Positions 17,806 through 27,789 of a stretch of DNA of 64,000 bases are shown piece after piece (positions within the stretch are counted from its first letter, which is position 1; every line of letters begins with the position of its first letter). Position numbers and translations under genes: made by a program. The notes beneath the pieces are model-generated. The model ran no database searches. It saw nothing but the letters and a program-made list of their open reading frames with translations, and was not told where the DNA came from. The stretch spans positions 1-64,000 of the forward strand of contig NZ_FYEE01000010.1 in assembly GCF_900187645.1 (NCBI RefSeq), read 5' to 3'. Source of the DNA: Pseudomonas sp. Irchel 3E20. Its GTDB lineage: Bacteria > Pseudomonadota > Gammaproteobacteria > Pseudomonadales > Pseudomonadaceae.

Positions 17806-20800
17806 AGCGGAGTTTCCAGAGCGGCATCGGTACGCACCCCGCGCCAGCGGTTGAAACCGTGGCGCAGGCGATCGAGATAGAGGTAGACCACCGGAGTGGT
17901 GTAAAGGGTCAGCACCTGGCTGAACACCAGCCCGCCAATGATGGTCAGGCCCAGGGGTTGGCGCATTTCCGCGCCTTCGGCGCTGCTCAGCAGCAACGGC
18001 ACGGCGCCGAGGATGGCCGCCAGGGTGGTCATCAGGATCGGCCGCAAGCGCAGCAGGCAGGCGCTGCGAATCGATTCCAGCGGGCTCAGGCCCTGGTGGC
18101 GCTCCAGTTGCAGCGCCAGGTCGATCATCAAAATGGCGTTCTTCTTCACCACGCCGATAAGCAGGAACAGCCCCAACAGGGAGATCAGGCTGAACTCACC
18201 GCCCAAAGCGTAGATCGACAGCAGCGCACCCACGCCGGCCGAGGGCAAGGTGGAGAGGATGGTCAGCGGGTGAATGTAGCTTTCATACAGCACCCCCAGC
18301 ACCAGATACACCGCCAGCAGTGCACCGAGGATCATCAACGGCTGGCTCTTTTGCGTTTCGGCGAAGGCGTCGGCGTTGCCGGCCATTTTCGCGGTGACGC
18401 CTTCGGGCAGGCCGATTTTCGCCACGGCCCGCTCGATAGCCGCCGACCCCTGCTCCAGGGTCACGCCTTCGGCCATGTCGAAGGAGATGTTCTCGGCGGC
18501 GAACTGTTCTTCGTGGGTGACACGGTCGTTTTCCAGGCTGCTTTCGTAGTGGGCGAAAGTGGACAGTGGCACACGGGCGCCGTCGGCGGTAATCACCTGC
18601 ACCTGGTTGAGGGTGCTGGGGTCTTGGGCGTACTTGGGGTTGACCTCCATCACCACGCGGTACTGGTTGAGGCTGTCATAGATGGTGGAGATCTGCCGCT
18701 GGCTGTAGGCGTTGTTGAGCACCGAGGTGACCATGGCCATGTCGATGCCCAGGCGCTTGGCTTGGTCACGGTCGACGATCAGGGTGATCTGCTGCGCGCC
18801 GTCGCCGTCGTGGGCATCCACCGCCGTCAGCTCGGGCAGGGCCTTGAGGGCCGCCGACACTTTCGGGTACCACTGGCGCAACGCACTGAGGTCGCCGCTC
18901 TGGACGATGTAGGTGTACTGCGAGCTGTTCTGCCCGCCTCCACCGCCACCGCCGAATTGCAAGTCCTGGTCGGCCATGAGGAACAGTTGCCCGCCCGGCA
19001 CCTTGGGCATGTCCTTGCGCAGGCGCTCGATGACTTTTTGCGCGGAAATGCGCCGCTCTTCGATGGGTTTGAGGCGCACCAGCATAAAGGCGTTGTTGAT
19101 GCCGTTGCTGCCGCCGATAAAGCCCGCCACGCTCTGCACCGCCGGGTCGCGCAGGACGGCACGGCGGTAGGTTTCCATCTTCGGCTGCATCACGTTGAAC
19201 GACAGGCCATCGTCGCCGCGCACAAAACCGATCAGTTGCCCGGTGTCCTGCTGGGGCATGAAGGTCTTGGGCACCACCACATACAGGGCGACGTTGACGC
19301 CGATGGTCAGCAGCAGGCTCAGCAGGGTCAGGCGCCGATGGCGCAGCACCCAGTCCAGGCTGGTGGCGTAGCGGCTGACCATCCATTCGTTGGCCCGTTG
19401 GCTGGCCCGTTGCAGGCGGTTTTCGCGGCCCGGCACATGGGGTTTGAGCCAGCGCGCGCAGAGCATGGGGGTGAGGGTCAAAGACACCAGCAGCGAGACC
19501 AGGATCGCCGCCGCCAAGGTGATGGAGAATTCGCGGAACAGGCTTTCAATAATCCCGCCCATGAACAGGATCGACAGGAACACCACCACCAGCGAGACGT
19601 TCATCGACAACAGGGTAAAACCCACTTCCTTGGTGCCCAGGTACGCGGCCTTGAGCGGCGCGACGCCTTCGTCGATATGCCGGGAGATGTTCTCCAGCAC
19701 CACGATGGCGTCGTCCACCACCAGGCCGGTGGCGAGGATCAGCGCCATCAGGCTCAGGTTGTTCAGGGAAAACCCGTACAGGTACATGATCGCGAACGTG
19801 CCCACCAGCGACACTGGCACCGCCAGGGTGGGGATCAGCGAGGCGCGGAAATTGCCGAGAAACAGGTACACCACCAGGATCACCAAGGCCACGGCGATCA
19901 GCAGGGTCATTTCCGCTTCGTGCAGGGTGGCCTTGATGACGGGCGAGCGGTCCATGGCCACGTTCAGTTGCACGCTGGCCGGCAGCAACGCCTGCAACGC
20001 CGGGAGCTGGTCCTTGATCTGCGCCACGGTTTCGATGATGTTGGCGCCGCTCTGGCGGTTGACTACCAGCAGCACCGCCGCGTCGTCGTTGAAAAAACCG
20101 CTGTTGTAGCGGTCCTCGACGCCGTCGCGCACGCTGGCCACGTCCCTGAGGCGCAGGGCCGAGCCGTTCTGGTAGCGGATTATCAGCGAGCTGTAGTCCT
20201 TGGCCTTTTCCAATTGGTCGTTGGCCTGGATCTGCCACATGCGCTCGGCGTCCGCCACCGAGCCCTTGGGCCGGCGCACGTTGGCGTTGGCGATGGTGTC
20301 GCGCACTTCGTCCAGGGCCACGCCGTACTGGTTGAGCAGTTGCGGCTCCAACTCAATGCGCACCGCCGGCAGGGAACTGCCGCCGATCTGCACTTCGCCC
20401 ACGCCCGGCACCTGGGCCAGGCTCTGGGACAGGATGGTGGACGCCAGGTCGTAGAGCTGGCCCTTTTCCAGCACGTCGGAGGTCAGCGACAGCACCATGA
20501 TCGGCGCCTGGGACGGGTTGACCTTCTTGTAGGTGGGCATGCTGCGCATGCCGCTGGGCAGCAGGTTGCGCGAGGCGTTGATGGCCGCTTGCACCTCCCG
20601 CGCCGCGCCGTTGATGTCGCGGCCCATCTCGAACTCCAGGATGACCCGGGTCGAGCCCTGGCTGGAGCGGCTGCTCATGCTGTTGATGCCGGCGATGGCA
20701 CCGAAGGAACGCTCCAAAGGCGTGGCCACCGTGGACGCCATCACCTCGGGGCTGGCCCCCGGCAGGCTGGCCTGCACCACGATCACCGGAAAATCCATCT

Positions 20801-20915
20801 GCGGCAGCGGCGCCACCGGCAGCAGGCCGAAGCTCAAGCCGCCCAGCAGCATGATGGCCAAGCTCAGGAGCATGGTCGCCACGGGGCGCTTGATGAAGGG
20901 GCCGGACAGGTTCAT
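17802..20915 (-). CDS. muxC: RND efflux permease MuxC
   Basis: 1037 residues, HAE1-type RND transporter with twelve membrane segments and two large periplasmic loops. The start MNLSGPFIKRPVATMLL and the conserved ATGLVVDDAIVVLENISRHI segment (with the proton-relay Asp pair) are visible; the second half has VVKKNAILMIDLALQLE. It pairs with MuxB to form a heteromeric inner-membrane pump, as in MdtBC of E. coli. In P. aeruginosa MuxABC-OpmB exports aztreonam, novobiocin, macrolides and tetracycline. A Gly-rich run around GGGGGGGQNSS lies in a periplasmic loop. Confidence 0.95.
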   Translation of the reverse strand: MNLSGPFIKRPVATMLLSLAIMLLGGLSFGLLPVAPLPQMDFPVIVVQASLPGASPEVMASTVATPLERSFGAIAGINSMSSRSSQGSTRVILEFEMGRDINGAAREVQAAINASRNLLPSGMRSMPTYKKVNPSQAPIMVLSLTSDVLEKGQLYDLASTILSQSLAQVPGVGEVQIGGSSLPAVRIELEPQLLNQYGVALDEVRDTIANANVRRPKGSVADAERMWQIQANDQLEKAKDYSSLIIRYQNGSALRLRDVASVRDGVEDRYNSGFFNDDAAVLLVVNRQSGANIIETVAQIKDQLPALQALLPASVQLNVAMDRSPVIKATLHEAEMTLLIAVALVILVVYLFLGNFRASLIPTLAVPVSLVGTFAIMYLYGFSLNNLSLMALILATGLVVDDAIVVLENISRHIDEGVAPLKAAYLGTKEVGFTLLSMNVSLVVVFLSILFMGGIIESLFREFSITLAAAILVSLLVSLTLTPMLCARWLKPHVPGRENRLQRASQRANEWMVSRYATSLDWVLRHRRLTLLSLLLTIGVNVALYVVVPKTFMPQQDTGQLIGFVRGDDGLSFNVMQPKMETYRRAVLRDPAVQSVAGFIGGSNGINNAFMLVRLKPIEERRISAQKVIERLRKDMPKVPGGQLFLMADQDLQFGGGGGGGQNSSQYTYIVQSGDLSALRQWYPKVSAALKALPELTAVDAHDGDGAQQITLIVDRDQAKRLGIDMAMVTSVLNNAYSQRQISTIYDSLNQYRVVMEVNPKYAQDPSTLNQVQVITADGARVPLSTFAHYESSLENDRVTHEEQFAAENISFDMAEGVTLEQGSAAIERAVAKIGLPEGVTAKMAGNADAFAETQKSQPLMILGALLAVYLVLGVLYESYIHPLTILSTLPSAGVGALLSIYALGGEFSLISLLGLFLLIGVVKKNAILMIDLALQLERHQGLSPLESIRSACLLRLRPILMTTLAAILGAVPLLLSSAEGAEMRQPLGLTIIGGLVFSQVLTLYTTPVVYLYLDRLRHGFNRWRGVRTDAALETPL

Positions 20916-23900
20916 GGCTCAACCGGCTCCAGGCGATCCGGCGCGGGGCGCCAGCGGCGGCCCAAACGGTCGAAATACAGGTAGATCACCGGTGTGGTGA
21001 ACAGGGTCAGCACCTGGCTCACCAGCAGCCCGCCCACCATCACCAGGCCCAGGGGTTGGCGCAGTTCGGCGCCGGAACCGGTGGCAAGCATCAACGGCAC
21101 GGCGCCGAACAACGCCGCCAGGGTGGTCATCAGGATGGGCCGGAACCGCAGCAGCGCGGCCTGGTAGATCGCCGTTTGCGGGTCCAGGCCCTGGTGGCGT
21201 TCGGCGTCGAGGGCGAAGTCGATCATCATGATCGCGTTCTTCTTGACGATGCCGATCAGCAGGATGATGCCGATGATGGCGATCATCCCCAGGTCATTGC
21301 CGCTGAGCAGCAAAGCCAGCAAGGCGCCCACCGCCGCCGAGGGCAAGGTGGAGAGAATGGTGATGGGGTGGATGTAGCTCTCGTAGAGCACGCCGAGCAC
21401 GATGTACATGGTCACCACCGCCGCCAGGATCAGCAGCAAGGTACTCGACAGCGACGCCTCGAACGCCTGGGCCGCGCCCTGGAACTGGGTTTGCACACCC
21501 AGGGGCATGCCGATGTCGCGCTGCACCTGGTTAATCAGCTCCACGGCTTGGCCCAGCGCCACGCCGGGGGCCAGGTTGAACGACATCATCACCGCCGGGA
21601 ACTGGCCGATGTGGGTAATGGCCAGTTGCGCCTGGCGCTCTTCAACATGGGCCAGGCTGGAGAGGCGCACCTGGACGCCGTCGGTGGTCTTGACGTGGAT
21701 CTGGTCCAGGGCCTGGGGCCCGATTTTTTCCCCGGCCTGGGCCTGGAGCACTACGCGGTACTGGCTGGCCTGGGTGTAGATGGTGGAAATCTGCCGCTGG
21801 CCGAAGGCGTCGTACAACGCGTCGGTGATGTTGGCCACCGACACCCCCACGCGCGAGGCGGCGTCGCGGTCGATCACCAGGTACACCTGCAAGCCTTTGT
21901 CCTGCAGGTCGCTGGCCACATCGGTGAGTTCCGGGCGGTCCACCAGGGCCTGCACCAGCCGTGCGCTCCACAGGCTGAGCAGGTCGGCGTCCGGCGACGA
22001 CATGCTGAACTGGTACTGGGTGCGGCTGACCCGGTCTTCGATGGTCAAGTCCTGCACCGGTTGCATGAACAAGCGAATGCCCACCAATTGGTTGACCTTG
22101 GGTTGCAACCGCGCGATCACCTCGGCGGCGCTCAGGTCGCGCTCGCCGTGGGGCTTGAGGTTAATCAGCAGGCGCCCGCTGTTGAGGGTGGCGTTGTCGC
22201 CGTCCACACCGATGTAGGACGACAGGCTCTGCACCGCCGGGTCTTGCAGGACAATGGCGGCCAACGCTTGCTGGCGCTGGCTCATGGCGGTGAAGGACAC
22301 CGATTGCGGCGCCTCGGAAATGCCCTGGATCACCCCAGTGTCCTGCACCGGGAAAAAGCCCTTGGGCACCATCAGGTACAGCACCACGGTCAGCCCCAGG
22401 GTGGCGACGGCCACCAGCAGGGTCAGCGGTTGATGCTTGAGCACCCACTGCAATTTGCGCCCGTAGGCGGCCACCATCCACTCCAGGCAGGCCCCGCTGG
22501 CGCGGTAGAAGCGGCCCTGCTCCTCGGCCTTGGGCTCGCGCTTGAGCAGGCGCGCGCACATCATCGGCGTGAGGGTCAGGGACACCACCAGGGAAATCAG
22601 GATCGCCACCGCCAGGGTGATGGCGAACTCGCGAAACAGCCGCCCAACCACGTCGGCCATGAACAGCAGCGGGATCAGCACCGCGATCAGCGACAGGGTC
22701 AGCGACACCAAGGTGAAACCGATCTGCTTGGCCCCCTTGAGCGCGGCCTGCATCGGGCTTTCGCCCTCCTCGATGTAGCGCGAGATGTTCTCCAGCATGA
22801 CGATGGCGTCGTCCACCACAAACCCGGTGGCGATGGTCAGGGCCATCAGGGTCAGGTTGTTGATAGAGAACCCGGCCAGGTACATCACGCCGAAGGTGCC
22901 GATCAGCGACAACGGCACGGCAATCGAGGGGATCAGGGTGGCGCTGGCGCGGCGCAGGAACAGGAACGTGACCATCACCACCAGGGCAATGGCGATCAGC
23001 AATTCATGCTGCACATCGGTGACCGAGGCGCGGATGGTCTGGGTGCGGTCGGTGAGCACTGCCACCTCGAGGCCGGCGGGCAGGTTGTCGGTGATGCCCG
23101 GCAGCATGGCCTTGATCCGGTCCACCACCTCGATCACGTTGGCCCCGGGTTGGCGCTGGATATTGAGCAATACCGCTTGGTTCTGGTTGGCCCAGGCCGC
23201 CAGGCGTTCGTTCTCGGCGCCATCGACGATCTCGGCAACATCCTTCAAGCGCAGGGGCGCGCCGTCCTTGTAGGCGAGGATCAGTTCGGCGTAGTCCTTG
23301 GGCGAGGTCAACTGGTCGTTGGCATCGAGCATCGACACCCGGGTCGGGCCGTCGAAGTTGCCCTTGGGCTGGTTGACGTTGGAGGCGCCGATGAGGCTGC
23401 GCACATCCGCCAGGTTCAGGCCATTGGCGGCCAGGGCCTGGGGGTTGACCTTGATCCGCACAGCCTGGCGCTGGCCACCGGCGATGCTGACCATGCCCAC
23501 GCCGCTGATCTGCGCAATGCGCTGGGCCATGCGGGTGTCGACCAGGTCATTGAGCTTGGGCAGCGGCAGGGTCTTGGACGTGATGGCCAGGGTCAGCACC
23601 GGGGTGTCCGCCGGGTTGACCTTGTTGTACACCGGCGGCGCCGGCAGGTCATTGGGCAGCAGGTTGCTGGCGGCGTTGATCGCGGCCTGCACCTCTTGCT
23701 CGGCCACGTCCATATTGATGTCGAGGTTAAAGCGCAGGGTCAGCACCGAAGCGCCGCCGCTGCTGGTGGAGGCCATCTGGGTCAGGCCCGGCATCTGCCC
23801 GAACTGGCGTTCCAGCGGCGCGGTGACCGCGCTGGTCATCACGTCCGGGCTGGCGCCGGGGTACAGGGTCATGACGCGGATGGTCGGGTAATCCACCTGG

Positions 23901-24013
23901 GGCAAGGCCGAAACCGGCAGCATGCGGTAGGCGATCAGGCCGGCCAGGACAATGGCCAGCATGCTCAGCGTGGTGGCGACCGGGCGAAGGATAAACAGCC
24001 GCGAGAGGTTCAT
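20912..24013 (-). CDS. muxB: RND efflux permease MuxB
   Basis: 1033 residues, paralogue of muxC. It begins MNLSRLFILRPVATTLS and carries ATGFVVDDAIVMLENISRYI with the conserved Asp pair of the proton relay, and GIVKKNAIMMIDFALDAER in the second half. It forms the heteromeric inner-membrane transporter with MuxC. The start overlaps the end of muxA by 4 bp and its end overlaps the muxC start by 4 bp, so the operon is translationally coupled throughout. Nothing appears damaged. Confidence 0.95.
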   Translation of the reverse strand: MNLSRLFILRPVATTLSMLAIVLAGLIAYRMLPVSALPQVDYPTIRVMTLYPGASPDVMTSAVTAPLERQFGQMPGLTQMASTSSGGASVLTLRFNLDINMDVAEQEVQAAINAASNLLPNDLPAPPVYNKVNPADTPVLTLAITSKTLPLPKLNDLVDTRMAQRIAQISGVGMVSIAGGQRQAVRIKVNPQALAANGLNLADVRSLIGASNVNQPKGNFDGPTRVSMLDANDQLTSPKDYAELILAYKDGAPLRLKDVAEIVDGAENERLAAWANQNQAVLLNIQRQPGANVIEVVDRIKAMLPGITDNLPAGLEVAVLTDRTQTIRASVTDVQHELLIAIALVVMVTFLFLRRASATLIPSIAVPLSLIGTFGVMYLAGFSINNLTLMALTIATGFVVDDAIVMLENISRYIEEGESPMQAALKGAKQIGFTLVSLTLSLIAVLIPLLFMADVVGRLFREFAITLAVAILISLVVSLTLTPMMCARLLKREPKAEEQGRFYRASGACLEWMVAAYGRKLQWVLKHQPLTLLVAVATLGLTVVLYLMVPKGFFPVQDTGVIQGISEAPQSVSFTAMSQRQQALAAIVLQDPAVQSLSSYIGVDGDNATLNSGRLLINLKPHGERDLSAAEVIARLQPKVNQLVGIRLFMQPVQDLTIEDRVSRTQYQFSMSSPDADLLSLWSARLVQALVDRPELTDVASDLQDKGLQVYLVIDRDAASRVGVSVANITDALYDAFGQRQISTIYTQASQYRVVLQAQAGEKIGPQALDQIHVKTTDGVQVRLSSLAHVEERQAQLAITHIGQFPAVMMSFNLAPGVALGQAVELINQVQRDIGMPLGVQTQFQGAAQAFEASLSSTLLLILAAVVTMYIVLGVLYESYIHPITILSTLPSAAVGALLALLLSGNDLGMIAIIGIILLIGIVKKNAIMMIDFALDAERHQGLDPQTAIYQAALLRFRPILMTTLAALFGAVPLMLATGSGAELRQPLGLVMVGGLLVSQVLTLFTTPVIYLYFDRLGRRWRPAPDRLEPVEP

Positions 24014-25314
24014 GCGCCGCCCTTTTGCGCCTTGGCCGGATCAACCACCGCACTGCCCGGCGCGCCCTTGAGCTGCTCGCTGGGGCCGGCCGGCACCTGC
24101 TGTGGGTCGTTGACCACTTCCACCAGGGTGTCGGCCTTGAGGCGGTCGGTGCCTTCGAGCACCACCCGCTCGCCCGGCGCCAGGCCTTCGCTGACCACGG
24201 TGTGCTCGCCGTCGCTGATACCGACCTTGAGCACCCGTACCTGAACCTTGTTCTCGGCACCGACCACATAGACAAAAGTGCCGTCGTTGCCGAATTGAAT
24301 CGCCGCCGCCGGGGCCAGCACCACCTCTTTAAGGGTGTCGGCCAGCAGGCGCACATTGACGAACTGGTTGGGGAACAGCGCGCTGTCGCGGTTCTCGTAG
24401 CGGGCCTTGAATTTCAGGGTGCCGGTGGCGACGTCGATCTGGTTGTCCAGGCTTTGCAGCACGCCGCTGGCCTGCAACTTGAGGTCGCCGCGGTCCCACG
24501 CCTCCACTGGCAACTTGGCGCCGGCGCGATAACGCTCCAGCACGGTGCTCAAGCTGTTTTCCGGCAGGGTGAAGGCGACATTGATCGGCTGGGTCTGGGT
24601 GATGACCACCAGCGCCGTGGTGTCGTTGGCCGCCACCAGGTTACCCACGTCCAGTTGGCGCAGGCCCAGGCGCCCGGCGATCGGGGCGCGGATGCGGGTG
24701 AAGTCCAGGTTCAACTGGGCGTCATTGACCGCTGCCTGGTTGGTCTTGACCGTACCCTGGTACTGGCCCACCAGCGCGGCGGCGGTGTCCAGGGTCTGCT
24801 TGGCGATGCTGTCTTCGGCATACAGGCCGCGATAGCGCTCCAGGTCCACTTGGGCGTTCTTCAATTGCGCCTGGTTTTGCAGCAACGTGCCCTGGGCCTG
24901 GAGCAAGGCGTTCTGGTACGGGCGTGGGTCGATCTCGGCCAGCAGGTCACCGGCCTTGACCATCTGCCCCTCCTGGAAGTGGATCTTCACCAGCTCCCCC
25001 GCCACGCGGCTGCGCACATTAATCGTGTTCAACGCCGTGACCGTGCCCAAGGCCTTGTAGTACAGCGGGAAATCCCCACGAGTGGCGGGCGCCACGCGCA
25101 CCGGCACCGCCGCCGTGGAACCACCGAAACCGGGGCGCATCATGCCGGACTTGCCCATTTTCCCGGCCGGTTTCTGCCCGGCGCTGTCGCCCTGCTCGGC
25201 ACCGGCCGGCCAGAACTTCCAGCACAACAGCGCGACAACCAACAGGATGAGCAGGCCAAACAGCCAGCGGCGGGAATTACGGGAAGCAAAGGATTGCATG
25301 GAGAGATCAACCAT
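24010..25314 (-). CDS. muxA: RND periplasmic adaptor MuxA
   Basis: 434 residues from the chosen ATG. An N-terminal membrane anchor (WLFGLLILLVVALLCWKFWP) is followed by the lipoyl and helical-hairpin domains (LVKIHFQEGQMVKAGDLLAEIDPRPY split over two strands) and a beta-barrel domain. It bridges MuxBC to OpmB in the periplasm. The start is uncertain: in-frame candidates are ATG 25299 (MQSFASRN), ATG 25314 (MVDLSMQS), ATG 25329 and GTG 25356; none has a strong Shine-Dalgarno. No regulator adjoins the operon. Confidence 0.92.
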   Translation of the reverse strand: MVDLSMQSFASRNSRRWLFGLLILLVVALLCWKFWPAGAEQGDSAGQKPAGKMGKSGMMRPGFGGSTAAVPVRVAPATRGDFPLYYKALGTVTALNTINVRSRVAGELVKIHFQEGQMVKAGDLLAEIDPRPYQNALLQAQGTLLQNQAQLKNAQVDLERYRGLYAEDSIAKQTLDTAAALVGQYQGTVKTNQAAVNDAQLNLDFTRIRAPIAGRLGLRQLDVGNLVAANDTTALVVITQTQPINVAFTLPENSLSTVLERYRAGAKLPVEAWDRGDLKLQASGVLQSLDNQIDVATGTLKFKARYENRDSALFPNQFVNVRLLADTLKEVVLAPAAAIQFGNDGTFVYVVGAENKVQVRVLKVGISDGEHTVVSEGLAPGERVVLEGTDRLKADTLVEVVNDPQQVPAGPSEQLKGAPGSAVVDPAKAQKGGA

Positions 25315-25441
25315 TGGGCGCGTAGGCATCTTTACGGGAGGCTGAAAGATAAGCACTGGCGGGGAATTAGCAAAGCGCCTTTACCGGCAATTTACCTTGG
25401 GCGCTCGTTTACGGTGTTTGCTAAACCATTGAGCACAAATG

Positions 25442-25469
25442 AAAACGGCCTGGACAGAGCCAGGCCGCG
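25442..25469 (-). terminator. rho-independent terminator of tpx
   Basis: Read on the minus strand, CGGCCTGG-CTCTGT-CCAGGCCG is followed by TTTTC. The stem spans 25446-25467, about 20 bp past the tpx stop. Confidence 0.85.
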
Positions 25470-25486
25470 CAAAAGTTTAATGCCTG

Positions 25487-25987
25487 TTACTTCAATACGG
25501 CCAGGGCCGCGTCGTAATTAGGCTCCTCGGCGATTTCACCCACCAGTTCGCTGTGCAGCACACGGTCGTTTTCATCCAGCACCACCACCGCACGGGCAGT
25601 CAGGCCGGCCAACGGGCCGTCGGCGATGGCTACGCCGTAGTTTTCGATGAACTCGCGGCCGCGCAGGGTCGACAGGTTCTGCACGTTTTCCAGGCCTTCG
25701 GCGCCGCAGAAACGGGCTTGGGCGAACGGCAGGTCAGCCGAGATGCACAGCACCACGGTGTTTTCCAGTTGGCTTGCCTGTTCGTTGAACTTACGCACAG
25801 AGGTGGCGCAGGTTGGCGTATCGACGCTTGGGAAAATGTTCAGCACTTTGCGCTTGCCGGCGAAGCTGGCCAGGGGGGTGTCGGCCAGGTTGCCCGCCAC
25901 CAGGGAAAACGCAGGTGCCTGGGTGCCGACTTGTGGCAGCTGGCCGTTGACCTGGACAGGGTTGCCTTTGAGGGTGACTTGAGCCAT
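25487..25987 (-). CDS. tpx: thiol peroxidase (atypical 2-Cys peroxiredoxin)
   Basis: 166 residues, the family length. The peroxidatic cysteine is Cys60 in SVDTPTCATSVRKFN and the resolving cysteine Cys94 in ADLPFAQARFCGAEG, equivalent to E. coli Tpx Cys61 and Cys95. It reduces hydroperoxides, especially lipid or alkyl peroxides, using thioredoxin. The ATG at 25987 (MAQVTLKGN) is used because the in-frame upstream ATG at 26044 adds 19 residues without family match. It is monocistronic, with its own terminator. Confidence 0.96.
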   Translation of the reverse strand: MAQVTLKGNPVQVNGQLPQVGTQAPAFSLVAGNLADTPLASFAGKRKVLNIFPSVDTPTCATSVRKFNEQASQLENTVVLCISADLPFAQARFCGAEGLENVQNLSTLRGREFIENYGVAIADGPLAGLTARAVVVLDENDRVLHSELVGEIAEEPNYDAALAVLK

Positions 25988-26111
25988 GCACGCATTCCTT
26001 ATATGGATGATTTTGGGTGTGTCAGGGAGGCCGAAGTTAACCACGAAACCCTCTGCTCGGCCTATCCCAACCTGTCGACAGACATTTCTTCAATTGCCTG
26101 AGGCAAGTGCC

Positions 26112-26958
26112 TTAAGCCGTGGAGGAGCTTTGCCCTGATGCCGCGATGGAAAACTCATGGCGGTTCCTCAGCATCACGTACAACGGCGCCACACCTGAAT
26201 CGGCAGGAAAAACCACCACGTAATCATCAAACGCCACCTGCGCCTCACCGCCCAGGGCTTCCAATAACGGTACCGAGGGCGTTTCGACGAAGCCCAACCT
26301 GCGCTCGGTGCTCGACGCCTGCCCGGTGGCATCCCCCTGTGTTGTCGCCTCTGCCCAACTGAGGGTGTCGCCGCCTACACCATCGGCGGTGAAACGCAAT
26401 GGGTTGCGCGGCGCGTCCCAATGGGCCGCCCGCACCCTGACCCTGCCGGGGGTTGCAGCAATGGCCACCTGCAACAACTCCAGCACCGAGCTCAAACCCC
26501 GCGACCGCGTGCCGTGGGCCACCGCGTAGCGGCCACTGAACAGCCTCAGGGGCAGTTCAACCTCACCCTGAGCCGTGACCAACGCGTGCCAGTCGGCTCC
26601 CTCGACGGGCATCAGTTCAGCCAGCGGTAGGCTGACGCCATACATCTGGGTTTCAGCACGGCTGCGATAGCCAAAACGCAACACCACGGCCCACTGCCCG
26701 CCTCCTCGCTGGAGGCGACCTGCCAGGTGAGTTCCGCTACCGCCGAACGCAGGGGCGCGCCGGGACATCCCTCACAGCCGTCGACAGTTGGCAAGGCGCC
26801 TGGCCCGGCCCGCTGCCCTGCTGTATGCGTTGCGCCACCAGTTGCCGTTGCGCGCGCTCAAGCACCTGCGATAGCTGAGCCCCCCACTGCTGACGCTGGA
26901 GGTTGATCGCCGCCAACTGCGCCCGGTAACGCTCCTCGGTGCTGCTGGCCTGCTCCAT
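26112..26958 (-). pseudogene. S-type pyocin-like remnant, frameshifted and truncated at both ends
   Basis: Three minus-strand frames carry consecutive pieces of one protein. From 26958, ERYRAQLAAINLQRQQW and ERAQRQLVAQRIQQGSG; from about 26760, APLRSAVAELTWQVASSEE; from about 26696 to the stop, GQWAVVLRFGYRSRAE and VAFDDYVVVFPADSGVAPLY with VMLRNRHEF. The last segment is the hallmark of the pyocin S translocation domain. Frameshifts lie near 26765 and 26696. There is no N-terminal receptor-binding region, C-terminal nuclease domain or adjacent immunity gene. The coding sense stops abruptly near 26958, where a plus-strand remnant begins. Confidence 0.75.
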
Positions 26959-26969
26959 TGAGCCTGGTC

Positions 26970-27367
26970 GGCACGGGCGTAGTGCCCTGCAAGAGGTGGG
27001 CGTGGGCTCCACTGCGGCGCTGCTGGCCACGTGGGTCACCGACCGTGCCGGCCTGGAGCGCTTCACCGCCGGGGCCCTGGCGGTGACCGATGACCAGCCG
27101 CGCATCGAGTACGCGCCCTGGGTGCGCAGCCAGGAGATCACCCGGGTGCTGCCGGCGCTGCTCGACCTGCGTCAGGCGCCGGTATTGCACAACGCCGACG
27201 CCGCGTTCGGCGCGCGCATGGACCGTCACCAGCGGCGCCTGATGCAGTTCTACCGCGCCAGCCTGCACGCCTACGCCGGTGATCGCGCAGCCTGGGCGCG
27301 TGACATCCGCGAAGTGATGGCCGGCGACAGCGCCAACCCCTATTACCGTTGGTTTATCGGGCAATGA
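26970..27367 (+). pseudogene. 3' remnant of a spermidine-synthase-like gene
   Basis: From about 26970 the plus strand encodes SALQEVGVGSTAALLATW, then AVTDDQPRIEYAPWVR and a helical C-terminus ending RWFIGQ. The TDD-x-P-x-IEY-x-AP signature and its preceding LLATW helix match the C-terminal part of the fused (membrane) spermidine synthases. The methyltransferase-like catalytic core and the membrane part are missing, and the open frame starts inside the pyocin remnant of the opposite strand. The family call rests on this short signature only. Confidence 0.6.
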
Positions 27368-27376
27368 AACGGCCGT

Positions 27377-27571
27377 TCAAAGGATGTGCGCCACCAGGCC
27401 GACCGGGCCGTTGACCACGTTAAAGCGCACCCAGTCGCCCTCCTTCACCTTCCTGGCGGGGCTGTATAACGGCAGCAAGGTGCCGTCGGGCTGACGCACC
27501 ACCAAAAAACCCCTGACCTTGCACACCTCGCCTTCGAACACGGTTTTGCTCCTGACACTCGGGTGCGGCAT
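27377..27571 (-). CDS. small hypothetical protein (64 aa)
   Basis: ATG at 27571 gives MPHPSVRSKTVFEGEVCKVR, continuing with DGTLLPLYSPARKVKEGDWVRFN and ending GLVAHIL. The predicted beta-rich pattern with EGDWVRF resembles a small OB- or KOW-like fold, but I do not recognise a family. The Shine-Dalgarno is weak (GATGG). It is convergent with the spermidine-synthase remnant and lies in the decay zone, so it could also be a leftover. The following ~220 bp up to 27789 contain degenerate REP arms (27660-27700) and a G-run at 27780-27786, with no gene. Confidence 0.5.
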   Translation of the reverse strand: MPHPSVRSKTVFEGEVCKVRGFLVVRQPDGTLLPLYSPARKVKEGDWVRFNVVNGPVGLVAHIL

Positions 27572-27789
27572 CAGACACCATCGCCAGTCGATTGGCTACA
27601 ACGCACCGACAGCAGCCCCAACACGGCATTGCGCCGGGCACCGTTTACGGCCGCTGCGCAGCCGAGCGCGGGTAAACCCGCTTGCTACAAAAAAGGTGGC
27701 GCGCGCCACTGGGCGCTCACCCCGCCCCCGCAGGCGCCTGGCTTGCCAGCGCCCACAGGGATGGGCGTAGCAAGGGTGGGGGGGGGAAG

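Noticed and set aside
17859..24244. Two open frames over 1000 codons on the plus strand (17859-20984 and 21056-24244)
   Set aside because: Both are antisense shadows of the muxC and muxB genes. Their products are His/Gln/Gly-rich low-complexity sequence, and the minus-strand proteins show complete RND motifs.
26737..27141. Single 134-residue protein on the minus strand covering the remnant junction
   Set aside because: Its N-terminal half is antisense to the spermidine-synthase-like frame and only the part after 26958 carries pyocin-like sequence.
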